From: a virus
Reading direction: 5' to 3' (one strand)
Virus record (IMG/VR): IMGVR_UViG_3300049846_001037
Span: 141,427 to 205,426 of that record
Length of the DNA: 64,000 nt
Each line of letters opens with the position of its first letter. Within the stretch, counting starts at the first letter, position 1. The translations under genes and the position numbers were made by a program. Below, one piece after another: positions 8,815 through 17,236 of this stretch. Under the pieces are notes generated by a model, which did no database searches, had not been told where the DNA came from, and saw only the letters and a program-made list of their open reading frames with translations.

Positions 8815-8852
8815 AAAAAGCCTATATTGAAAAAGTCTATTTAGTTATACTT

Positions 8853-9458
8853 TCATTCAGCGTTACGGCGGCCAAATGCTGGAGCCTTTTCAGCGGTCTT
8901 TGCAGCCACTCTAGGATCAACATTTTGCAGTCTTTCAATGACGGCAGCAGGAGGAGCCTCAACAAACATGTTGGTTATCTTGCTCTCGTCCTCAGTCGTA
9001 ACCTCAGAAACCTTTATTTTGCCCTCAATTGCAGCAACAAGCGGGTCATTGGCGGCTGACGCACCACGGGCTTCCTGTGGGCTGACTGCTTCCTTACCCT
9101 CTTGCTCAAAGTACTCCTTCGTATATCCAACGAAGATGCCATTGCTGGCCAAAAGGTTCTTGGTAATGTCGCTGATGCGGGCCTCGGTCTTGCAGAAGGG
9201 GCAGCGAACCTTATTGTCGTTCTTGTCAACCTCAGCGCTGAACGACTTCTGGCATTGCTGATTCTCGCAAGATGCCAAAATGCCATTGGGAGGAAGAACC
9301 AAGTCGCTCTTCTCCAAGATGTCCCTTCTATCCTTCATCATCTGCTTGGCAAATGACGTTACAGCAACCTCACCCTTACAGGTGGTGCAGATAACCTTGT
9401 CTGCATCTAGATCCAACTTGGCTTCTGAGGTGCCGCACTTCTCACAAGATACTATCAT
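8853..9458 (-). CDS. Double zinc-ribbon protein, unknown
   Basis: A 201-residue protein with CEKC/CTTC in the first 30 residues and a second ribbon (CENQQC, CPFC) around residues 64-93. The rest is helical and acidic, ending in FGRRNAE. Zinc ribbons of this type often contact RNA polymerase or nucleic acid. It shares an operon with NusG and the tubulin-like gene, so a role in transcription is possible but unproven. Confidence 0.8.
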   Translation of the reverse strand: MIVSCEKCGTSEAKLDLDADKVICTTCKGEVAVTSFAKQMMKDRRDILEKSDLVLPPNGILASCENQQCQKSFSAEVDKNDNKVRCPFCKTEARISDITKNLLASNGIFVGYTKEYFEQEGKEAVSPQEARGASAANDPLVAAIEGKIKVSEVTTEDESKITNMFVEAPPAAVIERLQNVDPRVAAKTAEKAPAFGRRNAE

Positions 9459-9470
9459 GATTTTCTCCTG

Positions 9471-10016
9471 TTATATTAGTTCTAGCTGTGATATTGAGAG
9501 AACAATGCTGTTGATGTCACCGCTAAAGAACGATGAGCATATCTTGACCTTGGTCTCTCTATTTGTTGCCTTGTGTATTTCTTGAACGATACCCTCAAAG
9601 CCAGAGAATGGACCATCAGTTACCTTGACCCGATCCTCTATCTTGATGTTCTCGTTGTTTTCCTCTGCTCTATCATCGTGGCTGGAAATTTCCTGTAACA
9701 CTACCATCATCTCTTCATCGGGGACGTGAGCATACACTCTGCGTTTCTCTTTGACATCAGCCATATTCAAAATGCCTGGTATCAGAGATACAGTAGAGAA
9801 GACAGTTTCCTTGTCCATGTCTTCACATGCGATGAATACGTATCCAGGATATAGCTTCTCAGCGTAGTTGTAGAGCTTATCCTTGTAGAACCTACTCTTC
9901 TGAGATATGGGAACGATGACCTTCTTTCTTACTTCCCGTAACGTCTCAGTAGTCTCTATCGTATTCTTGATCTTCTGTTCAAACCCGCTTGTAATGTTTA
10001 CAACATACCAATTCAA
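9471..10016 (-). CDS. NusG-like transcription elongation factor
   Basis: A 181-residue NusG/RfaH-type protein that should bind RNA polymerase and change pausing or termination. The N-terminal NGN domain begins MNWYVVNITSGFEQKI and contains LYPGYVFI, and the C-terminal KOW motif reads VKVTDGPFSGFEGIVQEI. Domain order and length match bacterial NusG. With so many intrinsic terminators in the window, a phage-specific NusG could favour read-through or host RNA polymerase takeover, but this is inference. It is followed by the zinc-ribbon gene 12 bases on. Confidence 0.9.
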   Translation of the reverse strand: MNWYVVNITSGFEQKIKNTIETTETLREVRKKVIVPISQKSRFYKDKLYNYAEKLYPGYVFIACEDMDKETVFSTVSLIPGILNMADVKEKRRVYAHVPDEEMMVVLQEISSHDDRAEENNENIKIEDRVKVTDGPFSGFEGIVQEIHKATNRETKVKICSSFFSGDINSIVLSISQLELI

Positions 10017-10031
10017 GTGTAGTCACCCCGC

Positions 10032-11327
10032 TTATCTCTCCCTTCTCTTCATACCTGGTATTTGGATGGGATTATTTTCAACCTTCTTGGGGGCGTTTGT
10101 TTCGCCTCCCGATGTGTCTATCGTAACATTAATTGACGGTGTGTTCTCAACAGGCCCATCGAGGCTAGAAACAGTCTTTCTCTCAATCTTCTTGGAACCA
10201 GGAGTGGTATTGAAAAGACCTCCAACGCCACCACTGCCAAAGTCAACATTGATACCATCATCAAGCCTATTCTGCTGGGTCTTGATCTTCTGGTATCCCT
10301 TCCTTACACTTCTCATCATCTCATCAATGTGTTCACTGGGCAAAGCAAGTCCATTGAAGAGAACGTAGACTCGCAGGAACTTCACGCTCTCGTCGTTGTA
10401 AACACCCCTAAAAAACATACCGCCGTCCAGATACGAGCTAACGTGATCAAAGACGGCGTTGATGGCCTTGGCTGAGTCAACGGTTTGAAGCGTCTTCTCT
10501 GAACCAACTATGATGACTCCGCAAGCGGAGGCTGTTTTGAGGTCGAAGCCATCCATAAAGAAATGCTTGGCTATGTTGTCGCTGACGGTCTCAGGCGTAA
10601 AGTCCTCGGCTATCTCAAAGTCTCCAATGGCGCAAACGCCACCAGTGCTTAGGAGTCTCTTTAGATCCTGCCTGTCGAGAGCAGACACATACTTGGATGG
10701 TTTCTGAGAGTATTCGTTGAACTTCCTGATGACCGAAACGATGGCGCTGTTTAGCGGTCCCCAGAAGTTTGCAGCCGTGGGAGCGAACTCATCTACGAGC
10801 TTGTTGTTGTCAACTACGATGAGTGGGCTAATGGCTGCTTGCTGGGCGTTCTGATGGATTTCCTTGAGGTTGTCTAGAGCGTTGACGAACACGAGGGTTG
10901 ATTCATTCATGAGTGGCAGCGTATAGATTGCGCCTACATTGAGACCCAATTCTGCGGCTATCTGCGAGACCACAATACCAAGTCCGCCACCTGTTCCACC
11001 ACCGCCACCAATGCAAACCAAGACCTGCTCTGTGTTCTCGTTGACCTTGCTTCGTATGAACTTTGCCACACCGTCATAAAAGTCGTCGATGGATTTTCTT
11101 ACAACGTTGGGGTCTTTACCTGCGCCGGTACCCTTTGTGATAGGCACCAAAAACTTGTTGTCTTCGCTGAGTTGCAGACCATCAAGATCCGCTTTAGCTG
11201 TGTTGATTGCTATGACGTTATTGAAGCCCTGGAATGCAAACTCCTGAGCAATGCGGCCACCAGCTTCACCAGCGCCTATGATTAGAACATTTTTGTTTAA
11301 GATAGAATCTACGTCCACTGTCACCAT
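10032..11327 (-). CDS. Tubulin/FtsZ-superfamily GTPase
   Basis: A 431-residue cytoskeletal GTPase. The nucleotide loop reads GGGGGTGGG at residues 107-115, an early GAGEAGGR motif matches loop T1, and the T7 region has ALDRQDLKRLL with two aspartates spaced like the catalytic NxDxxD. The C-terminus is a long Ser/Thr-rich linker ending IPGMKRRER, which is like the basic FtsZ tail peptide. Phages use such filaments to position the replication compartment (PhuZ) or to segregate DNA (TubZ); which applies here is not clear. AAGGAG lies before the ATG. Confidence 0.88.
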   Translation of the reverse strand: MVTVDVDSILNKNVLIIGAGEAGGRIAQEFAFQGFNNVIAINTAKADLDGLQLSEDNKFLVPITKGTGAGKDPNVVRKSIDDFYDGVAKFIRSKVNENTEQVLVCIGGGGGTGGGLGIVVSQIAAELGLNVGAIYTLPLMNESTLVFVNALDNLKEIHQNAQQAAISPLIVVDNNKLVDEFAPTAANFWGPLNSAIVSVIRKFNEYSQKPSKYVSALDRQDLKRLLSTGGVCAIGDFEIAEDFTPETVSDNIAKHFFMDGFDLKTASACGVIIVGSEKTLQTVDSAKAINAVFDHVSSYLDGGMFFRGVYNDESVKFLRVYVLFNGLALPSEHIDEMMRSVRKGYQKIKTQQNRLDDGINVDFGSGGVGGLFNTTPGSKKIERKTVSSLDGPVENTPSINVTIDTSGGETNAPKKVENNPIQIPGMKRRER

Positions 11328-11360
11328 GTTAGTCTCCTTAATTTGTATGACTTCATTATA

Positions 11361-12353
11361 TCAATTATTTTTGTGTTGCTTTGACTTATTTAAGCTACCC
11401 AATATTTTTCTTTCCTTAGCATTGATGGACCTTGGGAAATTGACGTTTAGCCTAAAGTAATGATCCCCTTGTTTTTTTACCCCATAACCCTTAGCGCATA
11501 CAACAGTATTGGGATTGGAGCATTCTGGGATTTCTACATCAGCCAAGCCATGTATGGTGCTTGCTTTTACTTTGCCACCCAATATGCACTGTAAGTAGTC
11601 AACATCAAGTATTGAGTAAATATCATTTCCATCTCTCTCATATTTCTCGTGGGGTTTTATCTCTATGTGAAGCAGCAGATCTCCATACTCACCCGTGCGT
11701 CCTTTGGTGTTGCCCCGTCCTGCAGCCCTGAGTATTTGTCCACTGGCAATGCCCTCAGGTATCTTGATTGACAACTCTGACTCTTTACGAACATAGATGT
11801 TTCCATGACACTTGCTGCACTTGATCTTCTTACCTTTTCCATGACAGGTATCACAGGTCTTTTGAATGGTCACAAAGCCATTGGACTGAACCTGAACGCC
11901 ACGTCCGCCACATGTCCCACACTCTTCATAGGCATAGTCGCCATGCTTCTCTTTGTGCGCCTCGCAGACATCGCAGATATCGTATTGGGCATACCTCACG
12001 TTCTTCTCGGACCCAAAGCAGGCCTCAAGAAACTCTATCTCAATGACCGCCTCAATGGTGGGATTGATGGTCTGAGTGGCTTTTTGCCTACGATAGAGTT
12101 CTTCGAATATGTCTTGCGGGGATGGGGGCCTGAATCCATGAGGGAAGCCACCAAAGTCTGGCTGCTGAGGTCTATCGGCTTCGCCATCAACTATCTTTTG
12201 GTAAGCCTCTGAGATTTCTTTGAACTTGGTCTCTGCGCCAGGATCCTTGTTGATGTCTGGGTGGTATTTCTTGGCCAACTTTCTATAAGCTGCCTTAACC
12301 TCATCTTGTGAGGCACCCTTTTTCAAGCCAAGGATTGAGTAGTAGTCCTTCAT
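11361..12353 (-). CDS. dnaJ: DnaJ (Hsp40) co-chaperone
   Basis: Type I Hsp40 that should stimulate host DnaK. The J-domain with HPD (residues 31-33) is followed by a short Gly/Phe/Pro linker, then a cysteine-rich region with [16 protein letters not shown] and CSKCHGN knuckles, and C-terminal substrate-binding sheets. The first knuckle (CDVCEAHK) deviates from CxxCxGxG. At 330 residues it is slightly shorter than cellular DnaJ. It joins ClpX and a Ycf46-like ATPase in a chaperone-rich block. Confidence 0.93.
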   Translation of the reverse strand: MKDYYSILGLKKGASQDEVKAAYRKLAKKYHPDINKDPGAETKFKEISEAYQKIVDGEADRPQQPDFGGFPHGFRPPSPQDIFEELYRRQKATQTINPTIEAVIEIEFLEACFGSEKNVRYAQYDICDVCEAHKEKHGDYAYEECGTCGGRGVQVQSNGFVTIQKTCDTCHGKGKKIKCSKCHGNIYVRKESELSIKIPEGIASGQILRAAGRGNTKGRTGEYGDLLLHIEIKPHEKYERDGNDIYSILDVDYLQCILGGKVKASTIHGLADVEIPECSNPNTVVCAKGYGVKKQGDHYFRLNVNFPRSINAKERKILGSLNKSKQHKNN

Positions 12354-12368
12354 ATTTTACACCCACAT

Positions 12369-12407
12369 AAAAAAGCCCAAGGCCACCTTGATGGCGACCT
12401 TGGGCTG
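12369..12407 (-). terminator. Rho-independent terminator after the DUF2997 gene
   Basis: AGCCCAAGG pairs with CCTTGGGCT around an inner GCCA/TGGC stem, followed by TTTTTT. Confidence 0.85.
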
Positions 12408-12426
12408 TGTATCACATCATTGTTGC

Positions 12427-12636
12427 TTAGTTCTGGGTGCCACCGCCAACGATGTAAACATCGCTCGGCTGCTCGTTCTCGAAGAACTCGCCGGTCTTGG
12501 AGAACTTAGTCTCCCCCAAGGACTCCAAGAACTTATCGACCTTGGCGCACTTCGGACCCTTGATTCCATTGACTTCGGAGAAGATGTTTCCTTCCTTGTC
12601 AATGACGAACTTGATCTTCGCTGTAGTCTTTGACAC
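12427..12636 (-). CDS. DUF2997 family protein
   Basis: A 69-residue protein matching the DUF2997 pattern: FVIDKEGNI, then EVNGIKGPKC, then a helix ending KFLESLG. In bacteria and cyanobacteria this family is encoded next to Ycf35 (DUF1257) and a Ycf46-type AAA+ ATPase. Both are here too, which strengthens the call. The biochemical role of the set is unknown. It lies 33 bases after the DUF1257 gene with GGAG sequence before the ATG. Confidence 0.82.
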   Translation of the reverse strand: MSKTTAKIKFVIDKEGNIFSEVNGIKGPKCAKVDKFLESLGETKFSKTGEFFENEQPSDVYIVGGGTQN

Positions 12637-12669
12637 AACTAGCTCCTTTCTTTCTCGTGAGAGGTTGGT

Positions 12670-13035
12670 TTAGCCTACGAGCAAGGTCTCGTCGATCTCG
12701 CCCTCGATGACGATGCGGCCATCAGGAGTGACAGTGGCTTCGGACAATCCGGTGATGCCGTGTCCTGAGCGGCTGTTGATCTCCTTGTAAAGCTTGACCT
12801 GAGCGTACATCTGGTTGAGCTTGCTGAACAGAGCGTTGGCTCCGTAGCGCTCACCGGCCGAGAACTCGTACTTGCCATCGGCCAAGCGGGTGGCATTGAA
12901 GTTCTCAGTGCCGCTCTTGACGATGAGATCGATCTTGTTGGCGGCCTCGTTGTAGCTCCAGCCCAACTTCTCGATAGCCTGCTTGAGAGCAGACAAGTCA
13001 TTGATTACTGTTTTTACTCTAGCTGTCTGTGACAT
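12670..13035 (-). CDS. Ycf35/DUF1257 family protein
   Basis: A 121-residue protein with the DUF1257/Ycf35 layout: N-terminal LSALKQAIEKLGW, a central basic stretch and the C-terminal GRIVIEGEID. Ycf35 proteins are conserved in plastids, cyanobacteria and some other bacteria without a settled function, and travel with DUF2997 and Ycf46. A strong AAGGAGG site and a TTTATA-type promoter precede the gene, so it and the DUF2997 gene form a two-gene unit ending at a terminator. Confidence 0.82.
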   Translation of the reverse strand: MSQTARVKTVINDLSALKQAIEKLGWSYNEAANKIDLIVKSGTENFNATRLADGKYEFSAGERYGANALFSKLNQMYAQVKLYKEINSRSGHGITGLSEATVTPDGRIVIEGEIDETLLVG

Positions 13036-13077
13036 GGTTCTTTCCTCCTTGGGGGTTTGTTCCCTTTTCTTGATTCT

Positions 13078-13098
13078 ATTATATTACATTTTTATAGA
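13078..13098 (-). promoter_or_regulatory. TCTATA-N9-TATAAT promoter-like motif
   Basis: Same spacing as the other left-half motifs; it lies about 43 bases before the Ycf35-like gene. Confidence 0.65.
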
Positions 13099-13125
13099 AT
13101 ATCAAGATTTTTTTTGAGCTTTATT

Positions 13126-14391
13126 CTAAGCTGCTTTCAGTTGAGAAAACCCCTTTAGGCGGTTCTCAACGAAGTCCTTGTCTATATTATACGTCTTTTC
13201 CTTAGATCCTGGTATGGAAAACATCAAGTCATTTAAGACTTTTTCCATCACGGACCTCAATGCCCTAGCTCCTATCTTCATAGCCAAAGCATGTTCGACC
13301 ACTGCATCGAGAGCTTCTTCGGTGAAGTTCAGGGTCTTCTCGTCCATCTCAAACAGAGCCTTATATTGCTTCAAGACGGCATTCTTGGGCTCAGTGAGAA
13401 TCCTTCTTAGATCTTCTTTCTTTAGCTCGTCCAATGTGACTAGGACAGGAAGCCGACCAAGGAACTCTGGAATCAGACCATACTCAATAAGGTCTTCGTG
13501 AGTGACCATATGGAGCATTTTCTTCTTCTGTTCCTCTGCCTCTTTCTTGCTCAGGGACTCAGAACCGAACCCGATTCCAGACTTGTCCTTGTTCACCCTC
13601 GCTTCAATGGTGTCGATGATGTGTGCAAATGCGCCACCACAGATAAAGAGGATTTTGGACGTATCGATGAGAACGCTTGGTGCGCCTGGGTGCTTCCTTC
13701 CCAGGTCCACCGGAGCATTAGCCATAGTGCCTTCTAGCAGCTTCAACAAAGCCTGCTGGACACCCTCTCCCGACACGTCCCTTGACAAAGACGCCCCAGC
13801 ACCCATCTTCCTGATCTTGTCGATCTCATCAATGAAGATGATGCCAGTCTGAGCCCTTGCTATCTTCTCTTCTGGAGTCTTACCCTCTGCTTTCTGAACA
13901 AGCCTTGTCAGCATTGTCTCAACGTCATCACCGACATAGCCAGCCTGGCTAAAGGTGGTTGCATCAACGATGACGAATGGGACGCTGAAAAGATCCGCCA
14001 AATGCTTGACCATGTAGGTCTTGCCGCTACCACTGGGTCCAAGCATCAGGACGTTTGACTTGTCTATCTCCACATCCTCAAACTTCCTTGTTTGAGAATG
14101 CCTCAGCTTCTTATAGTGATTGTAGACAGCCGAGCAGAGGTATTTCTTTGCCTCTTCCTGACCTATGACGTAATTGTTCAGATGCTCCAACATTTCTGCT
14201 GGCGTATGCATCTTGATGGTGATGTTGCCTTCTGCTGCCTTTGTCTCGCCTTTGGAAAGACTGACGATGGCATGCATCTGCTCAATACAGTCATTGCAGA
14301 CTGCAATCTCACCCGAAGATGTGGAGAGGAGCTGCTTTACTTCCTCAGCTCCACGCCCACAGATAGCACACGATTTGCTTGGGGAAGCCAT
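13126..14391 (-). CDS. clpX: ClpX-like ATP-dependent unfoldase
   Basis: AAA+ unfoldase. The N-terminal zinc domain has Cys at residues 8, 11, 32 and 35, Walker A is GPSGSGKT (118-125), the pore loop is GYVGDD (150-155) and Walker B is FIDEID (185-190). A GIGFG loop at 271-275 matches the ClpP-docking IGF loop, so it could dock on host ClpP; no clpP is seen in the window. Full length, 421 residues. It follows the Ycf46-like ATPase by two bases, implying co-expression. It may redirect host proteolysis during infection. Confidence 0.94.
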   Translation of the reverse strand: MASPSKSCAICGRGAEEVKQLLSTSSGEIAVCNDCIEQMHAIVSLSKGETKAAEGNITIKMHTPAEMLEHLNNYVIGQEEAKKYLCSAVYNHYKKLRHSQTRKFEDVEIDKSNVLMLGPSGSGKTYMVKHLADLFSVPFVIVDATTFSQAGYVGDDVETMLTRLVQKAEGKTPEEKIARAQTGIIFIDEIDKIRKMGAGASLSRDVSGEGVQQALLKLLEGTMANAPVDLGRKHPGAPSVLIDTSKILFICGGAFAHIIDTIEARVNKDKSGIGFGSESLSKKEAEEQKKKMLHMVTHEDLIEYGLIPEFLGRLPVLVTLDELKKEDLRRILTEPKNAVLKQYKALFEMDEKTLNFTEEALDAVVEHALAMKIGARALRSVMEKVLNDLMFSIPGSKEKTYNIDKDFVENRLKGFSQLKAA

Positions 14392-14393
14392 TC

Positions 14394-16181
14394 TTAGTCC
14401 TTTCTGGTGTCCTTGGCGTCCACGAACACCAGTTTGTTGTCGCCCTTCTGGGCGGTGACTTCCTTACGAGCCTTCGATGAGTAACGAGCCCTGATACCGT
14501 CCTTCTTGTCCTTGTCCCAGCCGACCCAATCGTAGAGGTACTCGATGTCTTCCTCTGCGGTCTTGGAGAGTGGGATGCCCTCAGCGATAGCCCTGAAGAT
14601 GTGGGCATTCTTGAGCTTGCTCTTGTTCTCGTTCCAAGCGAAGATCAGAGCAGCCTTGATGGCTTCCTCGCACTCCGAGTTCGACCACTTATCGGTGGCG
14701 GCAGCAAAGCCCTTAACATCGAAGTCGTCTGGGTCATAACCCTTCTTGCGAAGGTGAATCGAGAAGGTCTCTTGACGCTCAGAAGCCTCAGGGAGCGAGA
14801 CGAAGAAGATCTCGTCAAAGCGACCCTTACGAGACAACTCTGGCGGTATCTGCCTGATGTTGTTGGCGGTGGCGACCACAAAGACGGGAGCCGTCTTGTC
14901 GTTCAACCACGTCAGCAAGGTGCCGACCACACGAGCGGTGGTGCCTGCATCTGACGAGTTGGACGAAGCCACACCAGCCAAGCCCTTCTCGATTTCGTCA
15001 ATCATGACCACGCAAGGCGACACGGCCTCGATGAGCTTGATGACCTCACGGACATTGGCTTCAGACGAACCCACAGTCTGGCTGAACACTTTGCCGACAT
15101 CGAAGCGAACCAGCGGCATAGCCAAGAGGTTGGCAGTAGCCTTTGCGGTGTATGACTTACCGCAACCTGGAGGGCCGACCAGCATCAGACCCTTCGGGGT
15201 ATCGATGCCGAACTTGTGGGCTTCCTCGGTGAAGACTGTCTGGCGCAGCTTGAGCCAGTTCTTCAACTCTTCCATGCCGCCCACGTCTTCCAACTTAACG
15301 TCCGACTCGTAGTATTCGAGCAAGCCGTTCTTGAGGATCATCTGCTTCTTTGACTCAAGCAAGAAGTCAGCCCTGATCTCCTCGAACTTGACCTGAGATA
15401 CGGTCACAACGTTGTCGATCTCTGGCAGAGAAAGACCCGTCAAGGACGTAAGTATCTTGCTGACCTCTTCGTGGGTGTATTCGGTTCTCCACGGAGCGCC
15501 TGCAGCCGAGACCTTGGAGGGATTCTTCTCGACAGTCGTCAAGATGGAATGCTGCGAGAGATAGTCCATGATTTCTTCCCTGGTGGGAAGATTCCAGTCG
15601 ATGACCGTGACGAGATTGCGCAGTTCAATTGGGATCTGCATGACTGGGCTGACAATGATGAGGCAGCGGCGAACCACGCTCTCTTCGTCATCATTGTGAA
15701 CCACGATGTCCTTCACCTTGCGGACAACACGAATGTCCTTGAGGTGAGGGTGGATGTCCTTGAGGACTACCACATGACAGTCGGCGTCATGCTTCTTGTT
15801 GGTGGGAACGTTGGTGGAGAAGAAGTTGAGAGCCGCCAAGGCGTCCTTGGATGCGTCATCGTCGGTCTTCTCTGGAACGACCAAGCCCTCGCTCTCCATC
15901 TTGCGATTGATGACGTTGATGTAGTGGTCTTCCTCATGCTCAAGGTTCTTCATGGCAGCATGGAGGGTACCCTTGGTGCAGGACCACTCGTAGTATCCAT
16001 AAGTCCTAGCCTGAGCCTTGTCTTTGTTCAGGTTCAGGGATGAGACGCACCTGCGGATATCCTGCATGGTGAATCGCTCATCGTTGGTGTTGATGTATAT
16101 AAGAGACGCACCGGAACGTATGTAATCAACTAGTTCCTGCGACACCATCGGCTTGCGGATATTCTTCTTTGCTTCAGCCAT
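14394..16181 (-). CDS. Ycf46-like AAA+ ATPase
   Basis: An AAA+ ATPase whose ~250-residue N-terminal domain matches Ycf46 proteins: [11 protein letters not shown] near the start, [14 protein letters not shown], and [11 protein letters not shown]. The AAA module has Walker A GPPGCGKS (about 336-343), Walker B VVMIDEIE and an arginine-finger region [12 protein letters not shown]. The ATG here was chosen over an in-frame GTG nine bases upstream because AGAGGG is correctly spaced. Ycf46 goes with Ycf35 and DUF2997 in other genomes, and all three are present here. Function unknown, possibly a chaperone or complex remodeller. Confidence 0.87.
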   Translation of the reverse strand: MAEAKKNIRKPMVSQELVDYIRSGASLIYINTNDERFTMQDIRRCVSSLNLNKDKAQARTYGYYEWSCTKGTLHAAMKNLEHEEDHYINVINRKMESEGLVVPEKTDDDASKDALAALNFFSTNVPTNKKHDADCHVVVLKDIHPHLKDIRVVRKVKDIVVHNDDEESVVRRCLIIVSPVMQIPIELRNLVTVIDWNLPTREEIMDYLSQHSILTTVEKNPSKVSAAGAPWRTEYTHEEVSKILTSLTGLSLPEIDNVVTVSQVKFEEIRADFLLESKKQMILKNGLLEYYESDVKLEDVGGMEELKNWLKLRQTVFTEEAHKFGIDTPKGLMLVGPPGCGKSYTAKATANLLAMPLVRFDVGKVFSQTVGSSEANVREVIKLIEAVSPCVVMIDEIEKGLAGVASSNSSDAGTTARVVGTLLTWLNDKTAPVFVVATANNIRQIPPELSRKGRFDEIFFVSLPEASERQETFSIHLRKKGYDPDDFDVKGFAAATDKWSNSECEEAIKAALIFAWNENKSKLKNAHIFRAIAEGIPLSKTAEEDIEYLYDWVGWDKDKKDGIRARYSSKARKEVTAQKGDNKLVFVDAKDTRKD

Positions 16182-17160
16182 TGTTTTCACCCTCTGATTG
16201 TTGGAGTTTCTTCTTTGCAGCTCTTTCTGCGGCGAGTCTGTCGCCGTTTGTCACTAAGTCGCAGGTAGCCAATGGAGCCTGAGGATACAGGTTCTCGTAA
16301 ACATACTCAAGGTCTTCTGGCTTTTCAAGAACGAACAAGTCTTTTTTGTCGTAATAGCACAACTTGATTTCGCCATAGGGATTTACGTAGATCATGTCGT
16401 GGCGGGAACAGGCTCCACCAGTCATCCCCATCTCTCGCTGAATGCAGGAGTCCAAATAGATCCTGTCGTTCAGCATTGTCATGAGCGTTTCTCTTAACTT
16501 GTTGATCCGGTTATAGACGGTCTTTAGTGGCACGAAAAGCGGCTCTTGCATCAACAGATAGATGGTATCAGACACATCCAGAATTTCTTCGGCCAGACCG
16601 TTGTTGAGCTGCGTTACCATTCCATCGGTCAGCAGGATGTTGCAATTGAGCCTGCCAACATATTGCCTGATATACCTGAACGTGTCAAGTGCTTTCTGCT
16701 TTTCTTCTGGAGTCCTAGTCACAAAGTCGTTGATGGATATACCCATCAGGGCGATGTTGTTGAAGTCCAGTATGTCTTTGTATTGGGTAATGAAGTCGTA
16801 ATTGCAGAAGGTCACGAAGTCAATGCCCACCTCGTTACTCTTCTCCTTCAACCACTTGAAGTAGTAGATGTTTTTGTCAACCTTCGAGAAGTCAGGGTTC
16901 TTCTCAAACTTGAAGTCTGGATCCCGCTTCACGAAGTTGCCCGGCACAGCAACCTCACGCAACCCAATCTTCTTGGCTACTTCCACCAGACGCAAGAAGA
17001 ACTCTGGGTCTTTTTCTTTCTTGTTGGGATCAATGTCCTTCTTCAGATAGCAACCGTAACACTCATAGTCGCATTGCATCGTCGGATGGATTGAAAGTTG
17101 GTGTGGCTTTGGAATCATTCTTCTCACATGAGTTAGGATGTATGTTTTTAACACATCCAT
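16174..17160 (-). CDS. Radical SAM enzyme
   Basis: A 328-residue protein with the cluster-binding CDYECYGC motif (Cys 30, 34, 37) and a TIM-barrel-like run after it. A later cysteine group (CSRHDMIYVNPYGEIKLCYY) resembles SPASM-type auxiliary cluster regions, which suggests a peptide- or protein-modifying enzyme. The substrate is not known. It is the first gene of the ClpX/Ycf46 operon and sits just downstream of a terminator. Confidence 0.87.
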   Translation of the reverse strand: MDVLKTYILTHVRRMIPKPHQLSIHPTMQCDYECYGCYLKKDIDPNKKEKDPEFFLRLVEVAKKIGLREVAVPGNFVKRDPDFKFEKNPDFSKVDKNIYYFKWLKEKSNEVGIDFVTFCNYDFITQYKDILDFNNIALMGISINDFVTRTPEEKQKALDTFRYIRQYVGRLNCNILLTDGMVTQLNNGLAEEILDVSDTIYLLMQEPLFVPLKTVYNRINKLRETLMTMLNDRIYLDSCIQREMGMTGGACSRHDMIYVNPYGEIKLCYYDKKDLFVLEKPEDLEYVYENLYPQAPLATCDLVTNGDRLAAERAAKKKLQQSEGENNG

Positions 17161-17174
17161 GATATCTGTGTCAA

Positions 17175-17205
17175 GAAAAAAGAGACCCAGTTGCCTGGGT
17201 CTCTT
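17175..17205 (-). terminator. Rho-independent terminator after the 17.2 kb AAA+ gene
   Basis: AGAGACCCAG pairs with CTGGGTCTCT, followed by TTTTTTCTT. Confidence 0.88.
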
Positions 17206-17236
17206 CTCTTATTAGTGATACTTTGAAAAGTGATAC

